Source: Nocardia uniformis NBRC 13702 | GTDB lineage: Bacteria; Actinomycetota; Actinomycetes; Mycobacteriales; Mycobacteriaceae | Length of the DNA: 36,702 nt | Direction: 5' to 3' | NCBI RefSeq assembly: GCF_001613345.1 | Contig: NZ_BDCE01000009.1 | Location: 1-36,702 of the forward strand | In this document: one piece after another, positions 17,780 through 26,319 of the stretch | Layout: each line of letters starts with the position of its first letter | Numbering within the stretch: the stretch's first letter is position 1 | Made by a program: the position numbers and the translations under genes | Notes under the pieces: model-generated | Told to the model about the DNA's origin: nothing | Databases searched by the model: none | What the model saw: only the letters and a program-made list of their open reading frames with translations

Positions 17780-18030
17780 CTCTTGGCATCGTTTGCTCGG
17801 CGGGACTCCCTAAACGTTAAACACAGAAAAATTGCGGTGCAATAAGAAAAATCCATGTTCCATACTGTGCGCCGTAAGCACGCCCGGTCTGCAATCCTTT
17901 ACGGCAGATCCGATCGGAAGGAGTGAGTATGGATTCGTTACGAAGCCACCTCGGGATCTGCCGGGCGTGGACGCCGACACACTGGCGGTGATCGCCGGGA
18001 AAGCCGATCCGGCAGAAGGAGTTTGACCCG
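17780..18030. promoter_or_regulatory. AT-rich divergent promoter region upstream of the XRE-TPR gene
   Basis: About 17810-17880 is the most AT-rich piece nearby (CTAAACGTTAAACAC, then AGAAAAATT and AATAAGAAAAATCC), so promoters for the two divergent genes are expected here. It also carries a possible leader peptide (17929-17991). I cannot fix -35 and -10 boxes with confidence. Confidence 0.4.
17929..17991 (+). CDS. Possible 20-residue leader peptide upstream of the XRE regulator
   Basis: An ATG at 17929 sits five bases after GGAAGGAG, the best ribosome-binding site in the area, and opens a frame of 20 codons (begins MDSLRSHLG, ends TPTHWR) that stops at 17989-17991, 39 bases before the regulator's GTG. 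It has one Cys and two Trp. It could be a regulatory upstream ORF; a longer overlapping frame (to 18026) has no usable start. There is no homology support. Confidence 0.35.
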   Translation: MDSLRSHLGICRAWTPTHWR

Positions 18031-19278
18031 GTGGCCGAAAGTACCCTAGGGGCACGGGTAGCGGAGTTGCGCCGGCGAAGAGGGCTATCGCAGAAGGAAT
18101 TGGGCGCCGCGATCAGGCGCTCGGAGAGCTGGGTATCGCAGGTAGAGCGGGATGTACTGCCGGTCGAAAGACTATCGGTACTGCAACGCCTTGCCGATGT
18201 TCTCGGAGTCGCGGTCCGAGATCTGCGACCGGAGGCGGCCGAACCGATGGCCGTGGATCGCGCGGGCACCGACCGCGTGGGATCCGCGGTTTTCGAGCGA
18301 TTACGGCTGATGCTCACCGGACACCCGGCGCTCGAGCAGCTGTTCGGTGAGGAGGCCGGTCGCGAGCCGGTCGAATTGCCACGGTTGCGCGAACGTGTCG
18401 ACCTGGCCTGGCAGCTGGCGCACGAGTCACGACTCGTCGAAGTGGGCAATAGCCTGCTGGAACTCATACCGGACCTGGAACAAGCAGCACGCACGCGACA
18501 AGGTGACACCGTCGCCGCGCGGCGAGAAGTGTTGGGTCTGCTGTCGCGCGCGTATCAGGCTGCGGCAACGGCATTTACCCGCCAGGAGGAAGTAGACGCG
18601 GCGTGGGTGGCGGCCGATCGGGCGCTCTCCGCAGCCGAAGGCTCCGGTGATCCACTGAGTGTGGTGGCCGGAACCTACCGTATGGCGCAGGCATTCCTGC
18701 GATTGCAGCGTTTCGAACAGGCCGAACAGGCCGCACGTAGTTCGACGGTGGCATTGGCGCCATTGGTGACCGGCGAGCGGCAATGCGCACCGGAGGTGTT
18801 ATCGCTCTTCGGATCTCTGCAGCTCATGCTCGCGGTGATCGCGGCGACCGATGGCAATCGGACCGCGGCGCGGGCCGGACTGGCCGCGGCGCGGAGTGCG
18901 GCCGAGCGAATAGGCGAGGGGCGCAACGACTTCGATACCGAATTCGGTCCGACCGGGGTCGCGGTGCACGCGGTCGCGGTAGCGGTCGAATTGGGCGATG
19001 CCGGTGAGGCTCTCGATATCGCGCGGACGGTGCGGCCCGGCACCCTGTCACCGGAGCGGCAGGCCCGCTTCCTGGTGGATGTGGCGCGGGCGCACGCGCA
19101 ACGGCGGCAGGCGAATCAGGCGCTGGAATCGCTGCTGGCCGCGGAGGCACTGACGCCGGAACTGGTGCACACCCATCATCGGGCGCGGGAGGTGATGCGC
19201 GATCTACTACAGTTCGCGGGTCGTCGACCCTCCGATGAACTGCGGGAGTTGGCGGGACGCGCTGCTGTCACGCCGTAG
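18031..19278 (+). CDS. XRE-family regulator with TPR-like domain
   Basis: A 415-residue transcription factor. Residues 5-65 are an XRE/Cro-type helix-turn-helix (GARVAELRRRRGLSQKELG, then SWVSQVERD). From about 140 to 410 the sequence is all-helical with repeated A/L patterns like tetratricopeptide repeats, as in many actinobacterial and Rgg-like regulators that sense a small ligand or peptide. The GTG at 18031 is preceded by AGAAGGAG, ten or so bases upstream. Target genes are unknown; the divergent small protein is the nearest candidate. Confidence 0.8.
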   Translation: MAESTLGARVAELRRRRGLSQKELGAAIRRSESWVSQVERDVLPVERLSVLQRLADVLGVAVRDLRPEAAEPMAVDRAGTDRVGSAVFERLRLMLTGHPALEQLFGEEAGREPVELPRLRERVDLAWQLAHESRLVEVGNSLLELIPDLEQAARTRQGDTVAARREVLGLLSRAYQAAATAFTRQEEVDAAWVAADRALSAAEGSGDPLSVVAGTYRMAQAFLRLQRFEQAEQAARSSTVALAPLVTGERQCAPEVLSLFGSLQLMLAVIAATDGNRTAARAGLAAARSAAERIGEGRNDFDTEFGPTGVAVHAVAVAVELGDAGEALDIARTVRPGTLSPERQARFLVDVARAHAQRRQANQALESLLAAEALTPELVHTHHRAREVMRDLLQFAGRRPSDELRELAGRAAVTP

Positions 19279-19415
19279 TGCGTGATCGCAGCCGGTTTCG
19301 TCGTAGCGGGTGATCGCGCCCAGTTACGCCCTAGTGCGTGATCGCACCCGGTTACGCCGAAGTGCGGTGATGGCATCCGGTTTCGTCGTAGCGCGGTGAT
19401 CACGCCGGGATGACG
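19274..19415. repeat. Tandem repeat, ~28-bp unit, five copies
   Basis: Units start at 19274, 19302, 19330, 19358 and 19387. The unit is approximately CGTAGTGCGTGATCGCACCC followed by GGTTTCGT. The period is 28 bp, with one unit of 29. The first unit overlaps the last codons of the XRE-TPR gene. The array ends in CACGCCGGGATGACG (19401-19415), identical to bases 11-25 of the window, which links it to the dispersed repeat family. More decayed iterations run to about 19480. Confidence 0.7.
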
Positions 19416-19496
19416 AGGGTGTTCGCGCCGGGGTGACCAGAAGGAGTTCACGCCGGATAACGAGAGGGCGGTAGCGCGCCGGGATCACAACCGGGC

Positions 19497-20861
19497 TCAC
19501 CTGATGCCGGGTGTGCGCGGGTCCGTGCCGACGCAGGCCAAAATCAGGCAGCCCGGCGGGGCGTCTGCGAACGGGGGTTCGAGCGGAATATTGAGGCAGG
19601 ACAGCACATTACAACCCGGATAGGCGGCCGGACCGAAGCCGAGGATGGCGAGTGCGATATCGGCGTCGAAGTATCTGCGTGCGTCCAGGGTCAGTGGCGG
19701 TTCGACGAACTGTCCGGGATCGGGAATGGGACTGTCGTGGAATGCGGCCAGCAGCCTGCGGAAGAATTCGTGCGGAACCTCCTTGCCGTACTGCAGGATT
19801 CCGGTGAGTCCCTTGGTGGTGTGGGTGCCGAAGACGCCCGTCCACACCACCATCAGGTCCAGGCTGGGGATGATGAAGACGTGCTGTAGTCCCAGGCCGG
19901 ACATGGAATACAGATCCTCGGGCAGGAAGTCGGGATTCTCCGCGCAGTTCGGGCCGAGCCAGAACAGGTAGCCGTAGCAACTGAAGGTGGCCGATGGTGT
20001 GAGCGCCTGTCGCAAATACGCGGACGAGACCACACGTTGGCCGTTCCATATCCCGTCCTCGGCGACAAGCATGCCGAGTTTGGCGAGATGCCTGGGCGGG
20101 ATCATGAGGTGCGCGTAACCGTAGGTGTTCCCGGAACGGTCTCGCGCCCAGTAGTAATCGTCTGGTGCGATACCGAGCGGGTCGAACAGTTCCCGTTGTG
20201 CGAACTGCTGCAACGGTTCTCCGACGGCCAGTTCGATGACGTAGGTGAGCAGATCCACATTCCGCTGGCTGTAAACGAAAGTGGTGCCCGGCTCGTAGTC
20301 GAAGGGAACGCCGAGCGCTTGGATCGCGCTATTGGGATCGACCGGAATAACGCCGGTAATCCCCTCGGTGACCACGCCGATGCGCATTCCGGAGGTTTCG
20401 GTGAGCAGGTTCTCCACGGTGAGGGCGCGGTGTTCGGCGTCGCCGAGTCCCGGGGGGAGGTAGCTGTCGACAGCCGCTCCGATATCGAGTCTGCCCTGAT
20501 CCCAGGCGATTCCGGCGAGGAGCGAGACAATGCTTTTGGTGACGCTCCAGATATTCCACGCGGTATTGCCGGTGAGGTGATTGCTGGGTCCCTCGCCGAT
20601 CAGGCAGTTATGCCGGAATACCTGGACATTCAGGCGGTTTCGCTCCGCCGCGAACCCGAGGGCGTCGGCGAGCCGTTGTCTGTCGAGCCCTACGGATTCC
20701 GGTTCGGCCCGGTCGAATTCGCGCCCGGAGGGGGGACCGCAATGCAGTTCTGTGGAGGTCGGCGATTGGGTCCGCCCTCCGGGATGCGCCTGCGCCGTCC
20801 CAACCGTGAGTACCGCCGCTAATGCCAGTACAGCCGAACCGACGAGCCCCCTGCGCATCAT
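19497..20861 (-). CDS. Secreted serine hydrolase, beta-lactamase/class C PBP family
   Basis: A 454-residue protein with a Sec signal peptide (MMRRG, hydrophobic run, cleavage near AQA at 24-25). The nucleophile motif SxxK is SVTKS near residue 106, and YSQRN near 198 is the Tyr motif. The third (KTG/HxG-like) motif cannot be fixed by eye. The family includes class C beta-lactamases, esterases and D-aminopeptidases; the fold does not by itself imply drug resistance. A C-terminal part has four cysteines (PGCNVLSCLN, PPGCLILACVG) that may form disulphides. It lies 42 bases downstream of the APC permease on the same strand. Confidence 0.75.
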   Translation of the reverse strand: MMRRGLVGSAVLALAAVLTVGTAQAHPGGRTQSPTSTELHCGPPSGREFDRAEPESVGLDRQRLADALGFAAERNRLNVQVFRHNCLIGEGPSNHLTGNTAWNIWSVTKSIVSLLAGIAWDQGRLDIGAAVDSYLPPGLGDAEHRALTVENLLTETSGMRIGVVTEGITGVIPVDPNSAIQALGVPFDYEPGTTFVYSQRNVDLLTYVIELAVGEPLQQFAQRELFDPLGIAPDDYYWARDRSGNTYGYAHLMIPPRHLAKLGMLVAEDGIWNGQRVVSSAYLRQALTPSATFSCYGYLFWLGPNCAENPDFLPEDLYSMSGLGLQHVFIIPSLDLMVVWTGVFGTHTTKGLTGILQYGKEVPHEFFRRLLAAFHDSPIPDPGQFVEPPLTLDARRYFDADIALAILGFGPAAYPGCNVLSCLNIPLEPPFADAPPGCLILACVGTDPRTPGIR

Positions 20862-20903
20862 GTGCTAATGCTATAGGTCGAAACCCTCTGGTATCGGCAG
20901 AAA

Positions 20904-22151
20904 TCACCGTCGCATGCGCACGAATCCGTGGACGGCGTAGATGACCGCGCCCACGGCGAGCACGCCAATCCCGGCGAGTACGGAACTCGGCGGCAGGGAC
21001 ACTCCGACAATGACGCAGCCGAGCGCTCCGAGTATCGGAATCGCGCGTGCGGGACGGTTTTCCGCCACCGTGAGGGTGGCGGCCGAGATATTGGCGATCA
21101 GGTAGTAGACCAGCACCGCGAAGGACGAGAAGCCGATAGCGGCGCGAATATCGAAGGTGGCGGCCACCACCGCGACAATGAGGCCGACCGCTAGCTCGGC
21201 GCGATGCGGCACCCCGAACCGGGGATGCACCGCCGCCAGCGCACCCGGCAGATGTCGGTCCCGTGCCATGGCCAGCGTGGTGCGGGAAGTCCCGAGCACC
21301 AGTGCCATCAGTGATCCGGTCGCCGCGATCACCGCCCCGACCCGTACCAGCGGCGCGAGTTGCGGTGCGCCCGCGGCGGTTACGGCGCGGGCCAGGGGAT
21401 CGGTGACCTCGGCCAGTCCGGCCGAGCCGAGCACGGTCAATACCGCCACCGCGACCAGCGCGTAGACGGCCAGGGTCAGTCCGAGCGCAATGGTGATGGC
21501 GCGGGGAATGGTGCGACTCGGATCGCGTACCTCCTCACCGAGGGTGGCGATCCGCGCGTACCCGGCGAAGGCGAAGAACAGCAGCCCCGCCGCCTCCAAC
21601 ACTCCTCGCACGCCGATGCTGTCACCGAGAGCGGCTGCCCCGCCGTGCTTTCCGACGAAGCACACCACAGCGACCACCGCCAGCACGGCCAGTGTCACCG
21701 TGACAATGATCCGGGTGGCCAGCGCCGACTTCTGCACACCCAGATAGTTGATCGCGGTGACCACCGCAACGGTCCCCACCGCCACCGCCTTGGCCTGCTC
21801 CGGCCACGCGTAGCCGCCGACGGTCAATGCCATTGCCGCACAGGACGCGGTCTTCCCGACCACGAACCCCCATCCGGCGAGATATCCCCAGAACTCCCCA
21901 AGGCGCTCCCGCCCATACACATAGGTCCCGCCCGACACGGGATACAGCGCCGCCAGCCGAGCCGACGACGTGGCATTGCAGTAGGCCAATCCGGCAGCCA
22001 CCGCCAACGCCAGCAATAGCCAGGGCCCGGCCGCCGCGGCGGCCGGAGCCAAGGCCGCGAAAATTCCGGCCCCGATCATCGACCCGAGCCCGATTACCAC
22101 TGAATCGGTGAGCCCGAGCCGACGGTGTAGCGAGCCCTCTCGCGAAGTCAT
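20904..22151 (-). CDS. APC-family amino acid permease
   Basis: A 415-residue transporter of the amino acid-polyamine-organocation superfamily with about twelve membrane helices. The N-terminal signature is VVIGLGSMIGAGIFAALAPAA (residues about 18-38), the substrate-binding unwound helix 1; FFAFAGYARIATLGEEVRDPSRTIPRAI in the middle is the helix 6 region. The substrate is probably an amino acid. The ATG at 22151 gives MTSREGSLHRRLGLTDSV, the usual start; the longer frame to 22337 is Arg/Pro-rich. It is divergent from the Fur-catalase operon. Confidence 0.85.
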   Translation of the reverse strand: MTSREGSLHRRLGLTDSVVIGLGSMIGAGIFAALAPAAAAAGPWLLLALAVAAGLAYCNATSSARLAALYPVSGGTYVYGRERLGEFWGYLAGWGFVVGKTASCAAMALTVGGYAWPEQAKAVAVGTVAVVTAINYLGVQKSALATRIIVTVTLAVLAVVAVVCFVGKHGGAAALGDSIGVRGVLEAAGLLFFAFAGYARIATLGEEVRDPSRTIPRAITIALGLTLAVYALVAVAVLTVLGSAGLAEVTDPLARAVTAAGAPQLAPLVRVGAVIAATGSLMALVLGTSRTTLAMARDRHLPGALAAVHPRFGVPHRAELAVGLIVAVVAATFDIRAAIGFSSFAVLVYYLIANISAATLTVAENRPARAIPILGALGCVIVGVSLPPSSVLAGIGVLAVGAVIYAVHGFVRMRR

Positions 22152-22548
22152 GGGTCCATAGTCGACGACCCGAAAGGCCGCCGCGAATCGAGGGTCTGGG
22201 GTGCGGAGAAGTTGGGAAGAGGGGCGGACAGCCGAACGCCGCCAGTCCGGGGGGTGACTGACGGCGGGCTCGCAGTGTGAACCGCGAAGTCGACGTCCCA
22301 CAAGCGCCTCTCGGCGGGTGGTCGCTCGAAGCGACAAAAGGGGTGAGGCCCGGGGCTGTCCGGACGCCGACAGTGGGTATCAACCTCATGCCCCGGGGAT
22401 CTATTCCAGGGGTGGCGGTGTGATGTGAGCAACCTAAACCGGGCTGTCCGCACCCTGTGTTATGGCTTCTACCTGCTGTAATGTGCCTCTTTGGAAAGAT
22501 TCCAGAATATATTCTTGACTTATTCCAGATTAGGGGCAGACTGAGCTC
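22152..22548. other. Gene-free divergent region between APC permease and Fur genes
   Basis: I see no gene. There is a perfect hairpin at 22321-22335 (GTCGCT, CGA, AGCGAC), an inverted pair CCGGGGC/GCCCCGG at 22350-22356 and 22390-22396, and the Fur operator region at 22492-22529. The inverted pair encloses sequence that could be a structured leader for the minus-strand permease, but it fits no riboswitch I know. Confidence 0.4.
22492..22529 (+). promoter_or_regulatory. Likely Fur/CatR-type operator upstream of the Fur-catalase operon
   Basis: AGAATATATTCT at 22504-22515 is a perfect AT-rich palindrome. It overlaps TGGAA-AGA-TTCCA (22492-22504) and lies between two direct copies of ATTCCAGA (22499-22506 and 22522-22529). 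Redox-sensing Fur proteins such as FurA and CatR autoregulate through AT-rich palindromes just upstream of their own gene, so this is the expected site. Confidence 0.6.
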
Positions 22549-22998
22549 ATGCACACCGGATACGACGCTCGAGAGCGTTTGCGGGGAGTTGGCCTCCGGG
22601 TCACCGCTCCGCGGGTCGCGGTGTTGGACGCGGTGGCCCGGGCCCCGCATTCCAATGCCGATTCGGTTGCCGTCACCGTTCGAGAAAAGCTCGGATCGGT
22701 GTCCACGCAGGCTGTGTACGACGTACTCAGGGCCTGTGTGGGGGCGGGGCTATTGCGGCGGATCGAACCTGCTGGTTCGTCCGCACTGTATGAGGCCCGC
22801 ACCGGCGATAACCATCACCATCTGGTGTGCAGGAACTGTGGCACGGTCGTCGATGTCGACTGTGTCGTCGGCGCAGCCCCCTGTCTCGAACCGGACCAGA
22901 CGCACGGCTTCACCATCGATGAGGCCGAGGTCGTCTTCTGGGGACTGTGCCCCACGTGTGGCCCGCAGAACTCCACAGCCCAAGGAGATTTGGAATGA
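22549..22998 (+). CDS. Fur-family regulator (FurA/CatR-like)
   Basis: A 149-residue regulator. The winged helix domain covers residues 1-85 ([14 protein letters not shown], then [23 protein letters not shown]). The dimerisation domain has the metal region [12 protein letters not shown] near 87-98 and a second CPTCG near 138, giving two CxxC pairs for structural zinc. Its placement directly before a catalase, overlapping it by four bases (ATGA), marks it as the peroxide-responsive type that represses the catalase until oxidised. It probably represses its own promoter through the site at 22492-22529. Confidence 0.88.
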   Translation: MHTGYDARERLRGVGLRVTAPRVAVLDAVARAPHSNADSVAVTVREKLGSVSTQAVYDVLRACVGAGLLRRIEPAGSSALYEARTGDNHHHLVCRNCGTVVDVDCVVGAAPCLEPDQTHGFTIDEAEVVFWGLCPTCGPQNSTAQGDLE

Positions 22999-24458
22999 CC
23001 AAGCCGACAACCACCAATACCGGCACCCCTGTGGTCAGCGATAACGAATCGCTGACCGCGGGTACCCAGGGTCCGATCCTGTTGCACGACCACTACCTGA
23101 TCGAGAAGCTCGCTCAGTTCAATCGCGAGAAGGTGCCGGAGCGGATCGTGCACGCCAAGGGCGCGGGTGCTTTCGGCGAACTGGTGGTTACCGGTGATGT
23201 GAGCCGCTACACCAAGGCGAAGCTCTTCCAGCCGGGTGCGCGGACCGAATCGCTGGTGCGGTTCTCGACGGTCGCGGGTGAGCAGGGCAGCCCGGATACC
23301 TGGCGCGATCCGCGCGGTTTCGCGGTGAAGTTCTATACCGAGGACGGCAATTACGACCTCGTCGGCAATAACACCCCGGTCTTCTTCATCAAGGACCCGA
23401 TCAAGTTCCCCGACTTCATTCGTTCGCAGAAGCGACTGCCCGGCAGCGGACTTCGCGATCACAATATGCAGTGGGACTTCTGGACCCTGCGTCCGGAGAC
23501 CGCCCACCAGGTGACCTGGCTGATGGGTGACCGCGGTATTCCGAAGTCCTACCGCACCATGGACGGCTTCGGTTCGCACACCTACCAGTGGATCAATGCC
23601 GCGGGTGAGCGCTTCTGGGTGAAGTACCACTTCAAGTCCGATCAGGGCATCGAGTTCCTGACCCAGTCCGAGGCCGATCGGATCGCGGGCGAGGACGCCG
23701 ACTACCACCGCCGCGACCTGTGGGATGCCATCGAGGCCGGGAAGTTTCCGAGCTGGACGGTCAAGGTCCAGGTCATGCCGGTCGCCGAGGCCGAGGGCTA
23801 CCGCTTCAACCCCTTCGACCTGACCAAGGTGTGGTCGCAAAAGGACTACCCGCTGATCGAGGTGGGCAAGTGGACGCTCAACCGCAATCCGGGCAACTTC
23901 CACGTCGAGATCGAGCAGGCCGCCTTCGAGCCGTCGAATGTCGTTCCGGGCATTGGCTTCTCCCCGGACAAGATGCTGCTGGGCCGCGTCTTCGCCTACG
24001 CCGACGCACACCGCTACCGCATCGGCACCAACTACGCGCAGCTGCCGCCGAACCGGGCCAAGGCCGCCGAGGTGAACTCCTACTCCAAGGAGGGCCCGAT
24101 GCGCTACGACTACAACGACCCGAATGTGCCTGTCTACGCGCCGAATTCGTTCGGCGGCCCGCACGCCGACGCGGCGAAGGCTCCCGACGGCGGCATCTGG
24201 GACTTCGAGCCCACCATGGTGCACGCGGGCTACATCGAGCACCGCGAGGACGGCGACTTCACGCAGCCGGGCACCCTGGTGCGTGAGGTGCTCAATGACG
24301 CGGAACGAGATCGCCTGGTGGGCAATGTGGTTGGCCATGTCCTGGGCGGCGTTCAGGAGCCGGTGCTGAGTCGGGTGTTCGAGTACTGGAAGAACGTCGA
24401 CTCGGATCTCGGCAAGCGTATCGAGGAAGGCGTGCGCGCCGGGCTCAACGGACAGTAG
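22995..24458 (+). CDS. katA: Monofunctional haem catalase, clade 3
   Basis: A 487-residue cytoplasmic catalase. The distal haem residues are H53 ([11 protein letters not shown]) and N125 or N126 (VGNNTPVFF). The proximal ligand is Y335 in [17 protein letters not shown]. The length fits the small-subunit clade 3. The ATG at 22995 overlaps the Fur stop and follows AAGGAG. The last 18 codons and stop are repeated at 26559-26616 with six base differences, and the gene's likely original terminator is there, 2.1 kb away. The 3' end may therefore have been replaced by an insertion that restored the reading frame. Confidence 0.93.
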   Translation: MTKPTTTNTGTPVVSDNESLTAGTQGPILLHDHYLIEKLAQFNREKVPERIVHAKGAGAFGELVVTGDVSRYTKAKLFQPGARTESLVRFSTVAGEQGSPDTWRDPRGFAVKFYTEDGNYDLVGNNTPVFFIKDPIKFPDFIRSQKRLPGSGLRDHNMQWDFWTLRPETAHQVTWLMGDRGIPKSYRTMDGFGSHTYQWINAAGERFWVKYHFKSDQGIEFLTQSEADRIAGEDADYHRRDLWDAIEAGKFPSWTVKVQVMPVAEAEGYRFNPFDLTKVWSQKDYPLIEVGKWTLNRNPGNFHVEIEQAAFEPSNVVPGIGFSPDKMLLGRVFAYADAHRYRIGTNYAQLPPNRAKAAEVNSYSKEGPMRYDYNDPNVPVYAPNSFGGPHADAAKAPDGGIWDFEPTMVHAGYIEHREDGDFTQPGTLVREVLNDAERDRLVGNVVGHVLGGVQEPVLSRVFEYWKNVDSDLGKRIEEGVRAGLNGQ

Positions 24459-24459
24459 G
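24402..24459 (+). repeat. Direct repeat copy A (3' end of the catalase gene)
   Basis: 58 bases, ending just after the catalase stop, that match 26559-26616 without gaps and with six mismatches. Translated in the catalase frame, copy A reads [19 protein letters not shown] weaker match may continue past the stop (AGGTACAACCCC against AGGCAAAACTCT). Confidence 0.9.
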
Positions 24460-24520
24460 TACAACCCCGCGCCCCTTGCCCACGGTGAATTCCGTTGGGG
24501 ACGTTGTAATACGCTGTTTG

Positions 24521-24757
24521 TCAACTGGCTTCGGTCAGAAGCTGAACCAAACGCTCGGCTGGGAATCCCAGCCGAGCGTTTTGCATGACGGCTGTGCACC
24601 ATTGAGAACTATTGGTGCAGAGGACTATCGGTATTCCCGTTCGATCATGAGCCGGGGACCGAAGCCCTTCCTCGTGGCAAGAGCAACCACACCCGTACGT
24701 GGTGCATTGATTATGTTTGCCGTTGTGGCACCACCCCGACGTAAGCAGCCAATTCAT
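24521..24757 (-). CDS. Small Cys/His-rich protein
   Basis: A 78-residue frame whose N-terminal half has WCHNGKHNQC followed by GCGCSCHEE, a C-x(n)-C-x-C-x-CH pattern common in small actinobacterial proteins and likely to bind zinc. Its ATG at 24757 overlaps the stop of the preceding small gene (ATGA), indicating translational coupling. The last 20 or so codons run through the hairpin at 24549-24581, which is unusual and suggests that the native 3' end has been lost at the edge of the island. Confidence 0.55.
   Translation of the reverse strand: MNWLLTSGWCHNGKHNQCTTYGCGCSCHEEGLRSPAHDRTGIPIVLCTNSSQWCTAVMQNARLGFPAERLVQLLTEAS
24549..24581. terminator. 15-bp hairpin, bidirectional terminator
   Basis: AAACGCTCGGCTGGG (24549-24563) pairs perfectly with 24567-24581 around AAT, and is bordered by A and T runs (TTTTGC follows). 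It lies about 90 bases after the catalase stop and can serve the catalase and the minus-strand small genes. Confidence 0.8.
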
Positions 24758-24960
24758 GATGTACGCAACTTCTCCGGAATCGGGAATATCCAGCCGTGAC
24801 GGTGGTACTCGGCGAGCAATTGTGTTCGTGCGCTGCAATTTTCGCGGACGTCGCCGTTTCCGGGCGTGCAGTCCCGATGGCGGATCAGCTGGGTATGCAC
24901 GGCCGTGGAGGTGCGCAGCGCTTCGACGGGCAAGCGGTGATGGTTCGGGGCGGAATACAT
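24754..24960 (-). CDS. Small conserved-looking protein, middle gene of a three-gene unit
   Basis: A 68-residue frame. Its start follows AAGGGGTGG by six or seven bases and lies two bases after the stop of the upstream small membrane protein. The sequence LPVEALRTSTAVHTQLI, then RDCTPGNGDVRENCSARTQLLAEYHRHG resembles small actinobacterial proteins found beside XRE/DUF397 genes, although some of the usual cysteines are absent. The function is unknown. It overlaps the next gene by four bases. Confidence 0.55.
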   Translation of the reverse strand: MYSAPNHHRLPVEALRTSTAVHTQLIRHRDCTPGNGDVRENCSARTQLLAEYHRHGWIFPIPEKLRTS

Positions 24961-24962
24961 CG

Positions 24963-25169
24963 CTACCACCCCTTCGGGCGTCGATGACGCCCATGCCCAT
25001 TGCCGTGAGCGGCGGTCAAGGGGAGTTTCAGGTTGTTTCTCGTCGTCACGGTGTGGCGGGGGAGGGTTGGATCGAAAGGGGGCATCGCGGATTCCGACAA
25101 GCTCCACACGATCACGACGATGCAGGGAATGAGAGGGAAGACGATCGACCACCAGTGAGTGAACATCAT
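24963..25169 (-). CDS. Small single-pass membrane protein
   Basis: A 68-residue frame beginning MMFTHWWSIVFPLIPC, with one hydrophobic helix at about residues 5-24 and a basic, His-rich tail. AAGGGA lies seven bases before the second ATG (25166), a good ribosome-binding site. It is the first gene of a minus-strand unit of three small genes and is divergent from the XRE/DUF397 pair. No family is recognised. Confidence 0.55.
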   Translation of the reverse strand: MMFTHWWSIVFPLIPCIVVIVWSLSESAMPPFDPTLPRHTVTTRNNLKLPLTAAHGNGHGRHRRPKGW

Positions 25170-25425
25170 TGTGTCCCTTGGTTAGTGGATTGTTTGGTAG
25201 CGACCGAAGTGGGGCGCAAAGCGCCACCGCGTGACCTGTGATCATCAGGTCGTCTGGTGTACGGGATGGATTTGCTGGAGTGTCTCCCGACCTCGGGTGA
25301 CTTCCAGTAGACACCGAAATCGTTACTGGTGGAACGTTCACGGGGGACGGGATGCGAAATAGGATCGAAGCCCTCCACGGACATGGTCCGGCCCGGACAC
25401 TACCCGGATAGCGAGGCTAACGAAG

Positions 25426-26319
25426 ATGGCTGGTTTGACAGTCTCACGCATGGATTTCGGCAATTTCATGCATGGAATACGCGAGAACCGAACGCTTTTG
25501 GCCGCCGCAGCACATCTAGATGTGTCAAGGCAGGTAATCATGCGTCTAGAGGACGGCCTACCGACGAAACTCACGAAGCCGCAGATTGAAAGCTTGATCG
25601 ACTTCTACCATCCGTCAGCGGACGATCGCGCGGAGGCTCTGCGGCTGTTCGAAGAGGTTCGCGCGCAAGACAAAGCGTCCAAAGCGCAGGGCAACTCGAA
25701 GGGGATGTGGAAGGCGTACAGCGATCAGGTCGCCCCCAACTTCGAAAAGTTCCTTCGCCTCGAAGGCGTTGCCGAGGGGATCATCACATATCAGCCGTTG
25801 ATCGTTCCGGGGCTGCTCCAAACCCCCGACTACCGCCGCGCGATTATCCGGATTGAAATGCCAGCGCTCTCCGCCGTGGACGTCGAGCGCCGTCTGGAGC
25901 TCACCGCGAAGCGACAAGTCAGGTTGGAAGAGAACGGTTTTCGGATGGAAGCATTTCTGGACGAGGCCGCACTTCGGCACCGCCCCTGCACCCCGGCGGC
26001 CATGAGCATACAACTTCGCTGGTTGACGGAATCCTCTGAACGCGACAATGTTTCACTCCGCGTCATACCGTTCTCGGTCGGTCCCCACAGAGGACTGACG
26101 ATCCAGGTCTTCACACTGTTGCGGCTACCGCGCGGCGAGAGCGGGAGGGCACTGCCCCCGGTGGTGTACGCGGAAGGTGCCATCGGCAGTGTTTTCCACG
26201 AGAACCAGGAAGAGGTCGATGTTTACGACCAGGCGATCTCCGGCCTACGGGAGGTAGCGTTGTCAGAAGACGACACCAGGGACCTGGTGAACCGAGTTGC
26301 GAAGGAGTACGCGACATGA
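25426..26319 (+). CDS. XRE-family regulator with DUF5753 domain
   Basis: A 297-residue regulator of the kind paired with DUF397 proteins throughout actinomycetes. The helix-turn-helix is at about 12-62 (LLAAAAHLDVSRQVIMRLEDG). The C-terminal DUF5753 domain has YQPLIVPGLLQTPDYRRAII near 125 and RQVRLEENGFRMEAFLDEAALRHR near 165. In Streptomyces such pairs (WhiJ/AbaA types) affect development and antibiotic production. Here it lies in the block between the duplicated catalase tails and is less GC-rich by eye than its neighbours. Its stop overlaps the DUF397 start (ATGA). Confidence 0.85.
   Translation: MAGLTVSRMDFGNFMHGIRENRTLLAAAAHLDVSRQVIMRLEDGLPTKLTKPQIESLIDFYHPSADDRAEALRLFEEVRAQDKASKAQGNSKGMWKAYSDQVAPNFEKFLRLEGVAEGIITYQPLIVPGLLQTPDYRRAIIRIEMPALSAVDVERRLELTAKRQVRLEENGFRMEAFLDEAALRHRPCTPAAMSIQLRWLTESSERDNVSLRVIPFSVGPHRGLTIQVFTLLRLPRGESGRALPPVVYAEGAIGSVFHENQEEVDVYDQAISGLREVALSEDDTRDLVNRVAKEYAT

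Noticed and set aside
22350..22396. Riboswitch-like leader of the APC permease
   Set aside because: One inverted pair only; it does not fit the glutamine, lysine, SAM, ykkC or T-box pattern as far as I can judge.
24754..25341. 195-residue minus-strand ORF
   Set aside because: It overlaps the small membrane-protein gene completely; only its last 68 codons have a good start and a coupled position.
25166..25384. 72-residue minus-strand ORF upstream of the small-gene operon
   Set aside because: Its stop overlaps the next start, but there is no ribosome-binding site and the sequence does not look like a folded protein; it spans the promoter region.
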